From contig CABXOR010000043.1 of assembly GCA_902513935.1 (NCBI GenBank), positions 1 to 14,353 on the forward strand: a stretch of DNA of 14,353 nucleotides, in the 5' to 3' direction. This document shows, piece after piece, positions 6,936 to 14,303 of this stretch; within the stretch, counting starts at the first letter, position 1, and each line of letters opens with the position of its first letter. The notes beneath the pieces are model-generated. The model made no database searches. It saw only the letters and a program-made list of their open reading frames with translations, and was not told where the DNA came from. This DNA is from an uncultured SAR324 cluster bacterium. GTDB taxonomy: Bacteria; SAR324; NAC60-12. Both the position numbers and the translations under genes were made by a program.

Positions 6936-7637
6936 TCATTTTTTTCTTCCCCTTTTTCCAATGAAAGCCAATATTTTTTTGACCAGCAACGGGAATATAC
7001 CTAACAGGACAAACGAACCAATCAAGGTTGGTGAAAGGATGTCACCCAAAGATTCAATTTTTGCGAGCTCCGAACCTGCGTTTATATAAACCAAGGTTCC
7101 AGGAAGCATTCCTAATTGACTTACCCAGTAGAAGGTAAACGTACGCAGAGAAGTCAAGCCCATTCCCAAATTGATAACTAAAAAGGGAACCGCCGGCACC
7201 AACCTCAAAGTGAATAAATAAAAACCTCCTTCTTTGTTTATGCCGGAATTAATGGTTTCCATCTGCGAGGCAAAACGACCCTGAACCCAGTCCCGAAGCA
7301 AAAAACGGGCAATCAACATGGATAAAGTTGCACCAATGGAACTGGCGAAAGAAACGATCACTGTTCCTGCAAATAATCCGAAATAAGCCCCACCTCCCAA
7401 AGTCATCCAGACTGCACCTGGGAGTGAAAATGCAGTAATGACTATGTAAAACAGAAAATAACTGCCCAACACCAAAATGGGATTTTTATCGTAGGATGAA
7501 ATAAAAAATGCTTTGGAGAATTTTAGATATTCGAGAGTCAGGTACTTTTGTAAATCGAAGGCGAAAAACGAAACAACGACAATGGTGAAGACGGCTAAAA
7601 GCAACAAAATTTTGATTTGCTTATTCTTCTCAGGCAT
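6936..7637 (-). CDS. TVP38/TMEM64 family membrane protein (VTT domain)
   Basis: A 233-residue inner-membrane protein of the DedA/VTT superfamily (PF09335-type). The N-terminal TM helix is at about 8-27. The core has the re-entrant pattern GGGAYFGLFAGTVIVSFASS (76-95), then a stretch with small residues ending in the Arg-rich ARFLLRDW, then TLRLVPAVPFLVINLGMGLT, where Arg and Pro are conserved, and a final TM before a basic GKRGRKK tail. Members are linked to lipid scrambling or to transport in a few systems, but bacterial roles are mostly unassigned. It follows nrtS by 69 nt on the same strand and is immediately followed by the decayed DUF547 gene, so the three may have been one operon. No clear Shine-Dalgarno is seen. 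Confidence 0.88.
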   Translation of the reverse strand: MPEKNKQIKILLLLAVFTIVVVSFFAFDLQKYLTLEYLKFSKAFFISSYDKNPILVLGSYFLFYIVITAFSLPGAVWMTLGGGAYFGLFAGTVIVSFASSIGATLSMLIARFLLRDWVQGRFASQMETINSGINKEGGFYLFTLRLVPAVPFLVINLGMGLTSLRTFTFYWVSQLGMLPGTLVYINAGSELAKIESLGDILSPTLIGSFVLLGIFPLLVKKILAFIGKRGRKK

Positions 7638-7706
7638 AGAGTTGAATCTTGTCTATTTTATGTAGTTCTGAATTTACATAGATTACATCTCAGTTTAAAG
7701 GATGAT

Positions 7707-7943
7707 TTACAATAATTTTACACGCTTACCATGAATTGCGCCCCATGTGGTGACACAGAAAGGGACACAATATGTAAGCATAATTTTATAATAATTAATG
7801 GATTCACCTCTAAGAATGACATCTCCATGATTGATGGTGGTTAGAATAGTCCCCACTACTAATGCGCTCATAAGGGCTTTCTTTGGAGTCCCATCGCCAA
7901 AAGCTAATTGAAAAAAGTCGGGAGTTGTTGTTTGTTTCATCAT
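7707..7943 (-). CDS. nrtS: Small two-helix nitrate/nitrite transporter NrtS family
   Basis: A 78-residue protein with two hydrophobic helices: about 22-40 (ALMSALVVGTILTTINHGD) and 52-68 (IMLTYCVPFCVTTWGAI). The pattern VVGTILTxINxGD followed by LTYxVPxxVTTxGA is the signature I associate with NrtS, a small membrane protein described in cyanobacteria as mediating nitrate and nitrite uptake. Members are about 70-90 residues, so this one is full length. The start is one of two adjacent ATGs (7943 or 7940). A perfect TATAAT lies upstream at 7963-7958. No nitrate or nitrite reductase is in the window, so the role here is by family only. Confidence 0.78.
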   Translation of the reverse strand: MMKQTTTPDFFQLAFGDGTPKKALMSALVVGTILTTINHGDVILRGESINYYKIMLTYCVPFCVTTWGAIHGKRVKLL

Positions 7944-7957
7944 TTTTTATTTCTAAG

Positions 7958-7986
7958 ATTATATGAGTTAGAATGTCATAAGTGAC
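7958..7986 (-). promoter_or_regulatory. Candidate nrtS promoter with small dyad
   Basis: On the minus strand a perfect TATAAT (7963-7958) lies 15 nt before the nrtS ATG, but no good -35 box is at the right distance. In the -35 region is a dyad GTCA-N4-TGAC (7975-7986), which could be an activator or repressor half-site pair. The predicted leader would be only about 8 nt. This is weak evidence. The rest of the gap 7944-8222 is A+T-rich with no coding remnant. Confidence 0.3.
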
Positions 7987-8222
7987 GTTCCCGCAATAAG
8001 TATGCAATTCACATTTTGTGATTTAAATAGTAAGGAAAATTATTTATGATATTAGTGTAGTAGTTAATACATAATTTCTGTTTCCTCTCGAAATGACACG
8101 GTTTTACGACTTTGTCGGTATTATGATTTATCTTTCAGTAGACATAACAATCTTTCAAATTGGATAGAACCTTTTTTGTATTTTCAAAAAAAGGATTTCT
8201 GACTAGAACGTAATCACTTTCT

Positions 8223-8474
8223 TCAAATGGTAATAGTTTGATAGCCATCTGCAAAGAGTCTGGCAATGCTTGGATGTCCTTTATATTCATCAATCAAAGG
8301 CAGCTCTTTCTTTTTCAACAAATCTTTTTCTCCACCAAACGAGGTTTCGCAATAATCACAAACTCCTCCGATTACTCCTGAAATTTTCAGTGATTGGGGA
8401 AGTGGAGTCATTTTATGCCCTTTGCTAAATTCTTCAATCCACTTTGTACCGCCTCCATCAAAAATGAGCTGCAC
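8223..8474 (-). pseudogene. 5'-truncated DsrE-like protein gene
   Basis: The 83-residue frame matches the C-terminal three quarters of small cytoplasmic DsrE/DsrF-like proteins, which are normally about 110-120 residues. IFDGGGTKWIEE corresponds to the second strand and helix, GGVCDYC carries the conserved CxxC, and EYKGHPSIARLFADGYQ followed by TITI is the usual C-terminus. What is missing is the first strand and helix (about 30 residues, normally with the gene's own ATG). The frame opens only at a GTG (8474), three nt after the rlmN stop, and an in-frame stop lies at 8486-8484. A GGAG 12 nt before the GTG could still allow translation of a short product. It is probably a remnant left by a deletion up to the rlmN stop; a functional short protein is the alternative. 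Confidence 0.68.
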
Positions 8475-8475
8475 A

Positions 8476-9528
8476 TCACGCCTTCACTCCAATAACTAAT
8501 TGACCACATGCACCCTGAATATCCTGTCCTTTGGAAATTCGTATAGGAGCTACAACACCGTGATCAAGTAGGTACTTTTGGAAATTCCGTGACTGTTCCA
8601 CTGAAGGTGATTGATATTTACTGCCCGGAGAAGAGTTGAAGGGAATTAAATTTATCTTGAATTTCATACCGTGCAGCAAACTAATCAATCCCTTTGCATC
8701 TTTTATCGAATCTGTCAAGTCACGAATCAGAATGTACTCAAATGTAATACGTCTCCGTGATTCCAAAGGGAACTCTCGACAAACTTTAATGAGCTTTTCC
8801 AGATTATATGGAATGTTGACTGGCATCAGTTTTGAGCGAACATCATCAGTTACCCCATTCAAAGAAATTGCCAGATTGGCCTTGATTTTTTCTTTCCCAA
8901 AACGCCGGATGTTCGGGAGTAATCCGGAAGTAGAAACTGTGATGCGGCGCTGTGAAAAATTAAAACCATGATCATCCGTTAGGATTTCCAGAGCCTGCAG
9001 AAGATTTTGGTAATTATGAAAGGGCTCGCCCATTCCCATAAAAACGATATTCCGGATATTTTTACCCTCGGGCTGATCTTTCCAGACTGTCAAAACTTGG
9101 TCGATAATTTCTGCCGTTTTTAGATTTCTCACCAAACCCATAGTTCCAGTCATGCAGAAATCACAGCCCATTCCGCATCCTACCTGGGATGAAACACAAA
9201 CTGTATTATGACTGGTATGCGGCATGAACACGGATTCTATGCTGAGTCCGTCATCAAGTAACAAACGATATTTAATTGAACCATCCTGCGATTGTTGTGT
9301 TTCAGCCTTTTCGAGTGAGCTGATCCAGAAATTCTCTTCCATAATTTTTCGTGTTTCCCGGCCAATATTGTGCATTTCGGAAAAGCTCTCCGCCTTTTTT
9401 TGATAGAGCCAATAAAATATTTGATCTGCCCTGAATTCTTGTACCTTAATGTGTTTTATGGATTTTTCGGCCATCCACTCACGTAAGTTTTGTCGAGTCC
9501 AGCTTTTAATGTTGTACAGTTTTGACAT
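8476..9528 (-). CDS. rlmN: Dual-specificity 23S rRNA/tRNA (adenine-C2) methyltransferase
   Basis: A radical-SAM enzyme that methylates C2 of A2503 in 23S rRNA and A37 in some tRNAs, in the cytoplasm. Length 350 is within the family range (E. coli 384, Bacillus about 363). The CxxxCxxC cluster motif is C118/C122/C125, preceded by the conserved C111. The glycine-rich SAM motif FMGMGEPF (163-170) and the EYILI...D strand follow. Cys341 in ACGQL is the methyl-carrying cysteine (Cys355 in E. coli). RlmN is favoured over Cfr because of overall similarity and the C-terminal GQDIQGACGQL. The start ATG at 9528 gives a normal N-terminus. A truncated DsrE-like frame begins right after the stop. Confidence 0.96.
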   Translation of the reverse strand: MSKLYNIKSWTRQNLREWMAEKSIKHIKVQEFRADQIFYWLYQKKAESFSEMHNIGRETRKIMEENFWISSLEKAETQQSQDGSIKYRLLLDDGLSIESVFMPHTSHNTVCVSSQVGCGMGCDFCMTGTMGLVRNLKTAEIIDQVLTVWKDQPEGKNIRNIVFMGMGEPFHNYQNLLQALEILTDDHGFNFSQRRITVSTSGLLPNIRRFGKEKIKANLAISLNGVTDDVRSKLMPVNIPYNLEKLIKVCREFPLESRRRITFEYILIRDLTDSIKDAKGLISLLHGMKFKINLIPFNSSPGSKYQSPSVEQSRNFQKYLLDHGVVAPIRISKGQDIQGACGQLVIGVKA

Positions 9529-9580
9529 TTAAAATTTGGAAATGTAACTATTTAATGAATATGTTATTCTTCATGGTAAG

Positions 9581-9610
9581 TAAATGTACCCGAGTGGTCA
9601 AGCAGGAGCA
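9581..9610 (+). other. tRNA-Tyr-like 5' half fragment (D-arm region)
   Basis: Bases 9587-9606 (TACCCGAGTGGTCAAGCAGG, followed by AGCA) closely resemble the D-arm region of bacterial tRNA-Tyr (typically GTACCCGAGTGGTCAAAGGGAGCA). No tyrosine anticodon arm, T-arm or 3' acceptor follows; the sequence decays into A+T-rich DNA before the next gene. It may be a fragment of a tRNA gene left by recombination or simply chance. It is not a functional tRNA. Confidence 0.3.
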
Positions 9611-9651
9611 ACTTCAATTCAATAAAACTCATACATAATAATGGTTAACTG

Positions 9652-10833
9652 ATGAAATGTCTAAAATGCGGATGCTCCAATTCTGACACAGCGGCCTATT
9701 GTCAAAAATGCCATGCATATTTGGCTGAACAGCCGGGCATGGAGTCAATAGATGCAATTAAAGCTCTTATTTTAAGTCTGTTTTTTACCGGAATTTTCTA
9801 TCTCGTTTTCCCGATTCCTGTCATCCGGAGTGAATACTGGCTACAATTATTTTCAGGTCATATCTCAGAAACTATTGTTGCCCTTGTGCTTTGGTCCCTG
9901 TTTTTGATTTTTTTCAAGTGGCGACAGTTTCGTCAACAACTCCGGGCCTATGAGGCTTTCAGGAATCAGATCATGCACGACTCTTTATCAAAAGGGATTT
10001 ATGTCAGGGATGTGGACGAGAGGATATTGGAAATCAGTCAGTTTATGCAGGAGCAAAAAGTAAAGAAATTTCAGGACAGCGTCATTTTTCGGAGAGTACG
10101 CCGCACATTAAGACATCTCAAAGCCATTCCTAAAAAAGAAGAAATAACTTCAATTCTCAATTATCAGGCAGACATTGATCACAACAGAATGCAAAGCGGA
10201 TATGCTCTTTTAAACGTTTTTATCTGGGCAATTCCCATTCTTGGGTTTATCGGTACCGTTTTTGGAATCGGGCAGTCAGTCGGCGAATTTTCAGATTTTA
10301 TCCGCAGCACCGGGGGCACTGATTTGAACATGCAAATGCGCTCCGCTTTGGGAGGAGTTACCAGTGGATTATCAGTTGCATTCAACACTACATTTATTGC
10401 ATTGGTTGGAGTAGTTCCGATCATGATGCTTGCTTCATCTTTGCGTAAACGAGAGGAGGATTTGCTTCTCAGTGTTGAAGATTATTGTCTGGAAGAATTA
10501 CTGCCGAATTTACATGTACGTCCTGGAGATGAGATGCTGGATGACGTAGTTAGTGAACATTTGGAACAGATGGCCGAGTTTTCTGAAAATTGGCGCAAAC
10601 AGGTTTCACCTGTTCTTGAATCCGTGGAAAGTCTTTCAAAAGGATTTGCAGCGCAAGTTGATGGATTGCAGCCCTTGATTCAAAAATTCAGTGAATCCTT
10701 TTTTGAAGCAAAAAACAAAATGAGTGACCCGGATCAAGTGGTAAATGTCCTTGATAACCCCGAAGAATTAAAGAGAAAAGACAAAAAAGACAATGAACCG
10801 CCAACCGAAAATTCCCAACCTTTAAAACAATGA
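9652..10833 (+). CDS. Zinc-ribbon protein with MotA/TolQ/ExbB-like channel domain
   Basis: A 393-residue inner-membrane protein. Residues 1-24 form a zinc ribbon (C3xxC6, C17xxC20). TM helices lie at about 36-56 and 71-88, then a cytoplasmic helical region (90-180), then the channel domain with TMs at about 184-207 and 243-262. Its motifs are PILGFIGTVFGIGQSV (195-210) and LGGVTSGLSVAFNTTFIALV (233-252). The pore threonines (Thr202, and Thr246/247) match those of ExbB/TolQ. The C-terminus is a long helical, probably coiled tail ending in a charged region. Such proteins form a pentamer around a dimer of the ExbD-like subunit, which is the next gene (ATGA overlap). The ATG at 9652 has no clear Shine-Dalgarno but overlaps the stop of a three-codon ORF (ATG GTT AAC TGA at 9641-9652). 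Confidence 0.85.
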   Translation: MKCLKCGCSNSDTAAYCQKCHAYLAEQPGMESIDAIKALILSLFFTGIFYLVFPIPVIRSEYWLQLFSGHISETIVALVLWSLFLIFFKWRQFRQQLRAYEAFRNQIMHDSLSKGIYVRDVDERILEISQFMQEQKVKKFQDSVIFRRVRRTLRHLKAIPKKEEITSILNYQADIDHNRMQSGYALLNVFIWAIPILGFIGTVFGIGQSVGEFSDFIRSTGGTDLNMQMRSALGGVTSGLSVAFNTTFIALVGVVPIMMLASSLRKREEDLLLSVEDYCLEELLPNLHVRPGDEMLDDVVSEHLEQMAEFSENWRKQVSPVLESVESLSKGFAAQVDGLQPLIQKFSESFFEAKNKMSDPDQVVNVLDNPEELKRKDKKDNEPPTENSQPLKQ

Positions 10834-11354
10834 GGTATGCCTCTAATTCTCCTAAAGTAACACTTTTCCCATTTCTGAGTGTCCTGCTCAGTACAATGGG
10901 AATTTTGGCATTCCTTTCAATTAGTTTTTTACTTGTTGTTCCTGAAGAGGCAGATTCTCCCACGGAGCCCAAACGTTTGCAATTTGAATGGGTCGGTGCA
11001 CCCGGATATGTCAAACCCATTTTTATCCGCTGTTATGCGGATCGTTTAGAATATTACAATTTGTTTGAAAACCGGGAATACAGCCTCTCTCTTGATGAAT
11101 TGCTAAACCAGCTTCAAGGTGATAATCCGAAACTATTGTCATACCTAGTTCAGCTAGTTCAGCTAAATACTGATAATAAAAAAAAGTTTAGTAAAACAGA
11201 ATATTACCCTCTTTTACTGGTTTATCCTGACGGAGTATTAACTTCAGAACTATTGATGGTTGCAATTGAAAAAATTGGAGGGTTAAATTTTGGACTGGAA
11301 CCAATGCTACCAAAATGGGAAGTCCCATATCAGGGACTGAACTCTGAAGGTTGA
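10830..11354 (+). CDS. ExbD/TolR-like one-TM protein lacking the TM aspartate
   Basis: A 174-residue partner of the preceding channel protein, with a 4-nt ATGA overlap that suggests translational coupling. A short N-terminus is followed by one TM helix (about 10-38) beginning FPFLSVLLSTMG, then a periplasmic domain. That domain has alternating strand and helix pattern and ends YPLLLVYPDG...GLNFGLEPMLPKW. ExbD and TolR have PFxDVML at the start of the TM, and that Asp is essential for proton use. Here the aligned residue is Ser17 and the TM contains no acidic residue. Similar Asp-less proteins next to ExbB-like genes occur, to my recollection, in Planctomycetes and other phyla as unnamed proteins. 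Assignment rests on topology, the PF motif and position. Confidence 0.68.
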   Translation: MRYASNSPKVTLFPFLSVLLSTMGILAFLSISFLLVVPEEADSPTEPKRLQFEWVGAPGYVKPIFIRCYADRLEYYNLFENREYSLSLDELLNQLQGDNPKLLSYLVQLVQLNTDNKKKFSKTEYYPLLLVYPDGVLTSELLMVAIEKIGGLNFGLEPMLPKWEVPYQGLNSEG

Positions 11355-11365
11355 TATTTGATGTT

Positions 11366-14047
11366 ATGAAAAAACTCTGCTTAATGAGAATAATTGTGTT
11401 TGGCATCTTGTGGTTAGCACCCGGCTGTCAGGGAATTTTCAGCCCTGCTCCAGATGAACATGAAATCCGATTGCGCAATGCTATCCGGATTCATCCTGTT
11501 AACGAACTCGGCTACGTCCGGCTGGCTCAATATCTGAAAACTCAGGGACGCTACTCTAAAACATTTTCAGTACTCCGTACCGGACAGCAGCATATTCCTG
11601 ATTCGATTGCTCTCATTCGAATGGAGGGAGGTCTGTTTCAGGGTTTGGGGCAATACAGAGAATCACAAGAATATTACACAGAACAAATAACTAAACATCC
11701 GGATGAACCCCTCCTTTTTCTGGATCGAGCGCAACTGTACCTGCGTGTGGGGAAACAGCAACTTGCTTTGAATGACGCACGAAAAGCACTTTCTTTGAAA
11801 CCTGCTTTGTATGAAGCTCTTTATCTGATTGGTGTGATTTTAGACCGGAGAACTGCCTCAAATGTTCCGGATCATTCAGAGCAGGCACTTGATGCTTTAA
11901 TTGCCGCCAGCAAAATAAATGGACGGAATCCCGATCTCTGGGTGAGAATTTCAACATTATGGGAAAGGCGTGGTGAAACTCATCAAGCAAGACTGGCAAT
12001 GCTCCGGGCAGTTGAACTTTCTCCGGAATCAAAACTTTACCTTCGCCGTTATGCGGATTTGCTGGAAAAAGAGCTGGACCTAACCAGTCAGAAATACTCT
12101 GATGAAATCTCTGAATCCCTGTACCAGACTCTTCAACACATGCTCAAATTGTTTCCGGACGACATTTGGGTACACGCACATATGGGGAACCTAGCCTGGA
12201 CACAGGAAAAGTTTCTGCTGGCGGAGACACATTTACTGCGTGCTCTAGAATCAAAATCTCCATATCCCTGGGCTAATTTTCGATTGGGTATGGTTTATCT
12301 CTCTCAAAAAAAATGGGAATCTGCACTCCAGGCTTTTGAGGAGGGTCTTAAATCCGATCCTAAAAACGACTGGGCCATTCTGCAGACAGGACATGCCCTG
12401 GAAATGCTGGGAAAAAATGAGGAAGCAATTACCCGTTACGAAAGGCTGTTGGAAAAAGGTCCGGACGACCTGGTTGTAGTTAATCGTCTGAATCAATTGT
12501 ATTGGAACGAATTTTTGTTTGAAAAAGGTGAAGAGGTACTTTTGCGTGGGCTGGATAAATTTCCTGCAGAAACAGAGCTAATTGAAAAACTACTTGCTTA
12601 TTATGAATCTCATAGACTTTTTGAAAAGGCAGCAAAAATTATTTTGGGTTTTATTGAGGCAAAACCTGACAACAGTGCTGCACTTGCAAAGCTTGGGTTT
12701 TATGAGAAAAACTTGAAACATCCTGAAAAGGCTTTGTACTGGTTTAAAAAAGCACTCTCAAGTTCTCCGGATTTTGAATGGGCACACGTCCAGCAAATTG
12801 GAATTTTATTAAACACAGAACGCGAAGATGAAGCAGAAAATGCGCTAAATGATTTTCTCAAACTTAAGCCGAATTCAGAATGGGCGCTGCTGGAATTGTC
12901 TCAGCTGAAGTTGAAACAGGAACATTTTGCTGAGGCGGAAGAACTGCTGGAACAAAATCTTGCAAAGTACCAGGATTCATCGAGAATACTGCAAACGCAG
13001 GGGAGGCTGTATGAATTGCAGAAACGCTGGAAAGAGGCAGAAAATATTTTCAAAAAACTATTAACAATACGCCCAAAAAACTCTTTGCTGCTGACGCATT
13101 TGGGTTTTTCGCAATGGAAACTCAAGAAAACAGAAGAAGCCCGTCAAAACATTACTCATGCTTTGTATGAAAATCCGGGGAGTCTCTGGGCCTGGAATCT
13201 TTATTTGCTTTTGCTGCCGGAAGCACAGCAGCGTCGCTGGATCGGCGATGACTTCAAGATGCTCCTGCCGGTCCTGGGTGCATTAGCCAGCAAAAGGACA
13301 GAAGAAGCCTGGCAGGAAATTACTACTGTTCGCACAGATCCTTTTACACGGCAAGTACTAAAAAATATGCACTATTTGCTCGAAGAAGCTCCGCAAGAAA
13401 TTAAAATGGATCCCCAGGATATGACCTCAAAACAACTCTCCCCCTGGATTAATGAACAATGGGGGTATTTCCACGAAATGCTGGGAAACAGAGAGCTTGC
13501 TGCACGTCATTTTGAAGCCGTTTTAGAAGCACTTCCGGACAATGCTTGGATACACGCGCGTTTGGGCTGGGTCTATGAGAGGTTGGAGAATCTGGAAAAA
13601 AGCAAGCAGCATTACAAACTTTTTTTACAGAAACATCCGCAAGCATTTGATGTTAGTTTCCGGCTGGCAAACGTCTATACATTGACAGGCAACGAAGCCA
13701 AAACCATTGAACTTTACGAATTAATTGCAGCTCACCGTCCGGAACATGACTTGGTGCTGAACAATCTTGCCTGGCTGTATTTAACTGCTCAAGACAGTCA
13801 AGTACGTAATCTTGAGAAAGGTATGGAATTAGCCTTGAAATCAGTTGAACTGAATCCTACAATTGACAATTTAGATACATTAGCCGAGGCCTACTTTCAA
13901 TCTGGAGACAGAATAAAAGCCCTTGAAACTATCCATAAAGCTGCTCGGGAAGTTGATTATCCGCCAAACCGTCATTCATACCTGCGCAAACAATTGCTAC
14001 GCTTCCGCAAAGGGAAACAGGACTCCAGCCCTCCTGCGTTAACATGA
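11366..14047 (+). CDS. Large TPR-repeat lipoprotein, third gene of the ExbB/ExbD-like operon
   Basis: A long protein made almost entirely of tetratricopeptide repeats, roughly 18 by eye, from about residue 35 to 870. The start chosen is ATG 11366 (MKKLCLMRIIVFGILWLAPGC), which gives a typical signal segment with Cys21 after APG, an acceptable but not ideal lipobox. A TTG at 11351 in the same frame overlaps the preceding stop but adds only MIFDV. Repeats are regular 34-residue units with W or Y at the first helix (for example NDWAILQTGHALEMLGKNEE and NAWIHARLGWVYERLENLEK) and Pro near the second-helix end (SPD, KPN, DPK). A break in the pattern lies at about residues 630-700 (LLPEAQQRRW region). 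TPR arrays are protein scaffolds, so this one probably binds partners in the periplasm, anchored at a membrane beside the ExbB/ExbD-like pair. Confidence 0.85.
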   Translation: MKKLCLMRIIVFGILWLAPGCQGIFSPAPDEHEIRLRNAIRIHPVNELGYVRLAQYLKTQGRYSKTFSVLRTGQQHIPDSIALIRMEGGLFQGLGQYRESQEYYTEQITKHPDEPLLFLDRAQLYLRVGKQQLALNDARKALSLKPALYEALYLIGVILDRRTASNVPDHSEQALDALIAASKINGRNPDLWVRISTLWERRGETHQARLAMLRAVELSPESKLYLRRYADLLEKELDLTSQKYSDEISESLYQTLQHMLKLFPDDIWVHAHMGNLAWTQEKFLLAETHLLRALESKSPYPWANFRLGMVYLSQKKWESALQAFEEGLKSDPKNDWAILQTGHALEMLGKNEEAITRYERLLEKGPDDLVVVNRLNQLYWNEFLFEKGEEVLLRGLDKFPAETELIEKLLAYYESHRLFEKAAKIILGFIEAKPDNSAALAKLGFYEKNLKHPEKALYWFKKALSSSPDFEWAHVQQIGILLNTEREDEAENALNDFLKLKPNSEWALLELSQLKLKQEHFAEAEELLEQNLAKYQDSSRILQTQGRLYELQKRWKEAENIFKKLLTIRPKNSLLLTHLGFSQWKLKKTEEARQNITHALYENPGSLWAWNLYLLLLPEAQQRRWIGDDFKMLLPVLGALASKRTEEAWQEITTVRTDPFTRQVLKNMHYLLEEAPQEIKMDPQDMTSKQLSPWINEQWGYFHEMLGNRELAARHFEAVLEALPDNAWIHARLGWVYERLENLEKSKQHYKLFLQKHPQAFDVSFRLANVYTLTGNEAKTIELYELIAAHRPEHDLVLNNLAWLYLTAQDSQVRNLEKGMELALKSVELNPTIDNLDTLAEAYFQSGDRIKALETIHKAAREVDYPPNRHSYLRKQLLRFRKGKQDSSPPALT

Positions 14048-14303
14048 TTCATGTTATGTTGAAATGAATTTACTCTATAGCTGTTTAGGTCAGCAAAACA
14101 CAATGAATTGTACAATAATTTGATGAAGGTGTGCTTAACTGATTTAAATGAGAAACGACAGCTAACAGAGGTTCCATGCAGAATCAAAGACCAACATGGA
14201 TCCCGCAAAAATTAAAACCAAATTACACTTGTAAATTCAATATTATTCTGAGAGAATTGTAGGATTGAACTTTTCAAAAGTGACTTTATCTTTCAGAACT
14301 TCC

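Noticed and set aside
8170..8194. Hairpin of T-run and A-run (CCTTTTTT with AAAAAAGG) after the DsrE-like frame as a terminator
   Set aside because: The stem is nearly all A/T, and no U-tract follows it on the minus strand, so it does not meet the form of an intrinsic terminator.
8459..8476. ATG overlapping the rlmN stop (TGATG) as the DsrE-like start
   Set aside because: The ATG is in a different frame from the DsrE-like sequence, so it cannot start that protein.
9581..9700. A complete tRNA gene starting at the tRNA-Tyr-like motif
   Set aside because: No anticodon stem-loop with GTA, no T-arm and no matching 3' acceptor strand could be found.
11691..12032. 113-residue minus-strand frame inside the TPR gene
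   Set aside because: Composition is that of a reversed TPR coding sequence; no start signal or domain.
14041..14055. Short palindrome AACATGATTCATGTT at the TPR gene stop
   Set aside because: The 7-bp arms leave a 1-nt centre that cannot form a normal hairpin, and the sequence includes the stop codon; probably chance.
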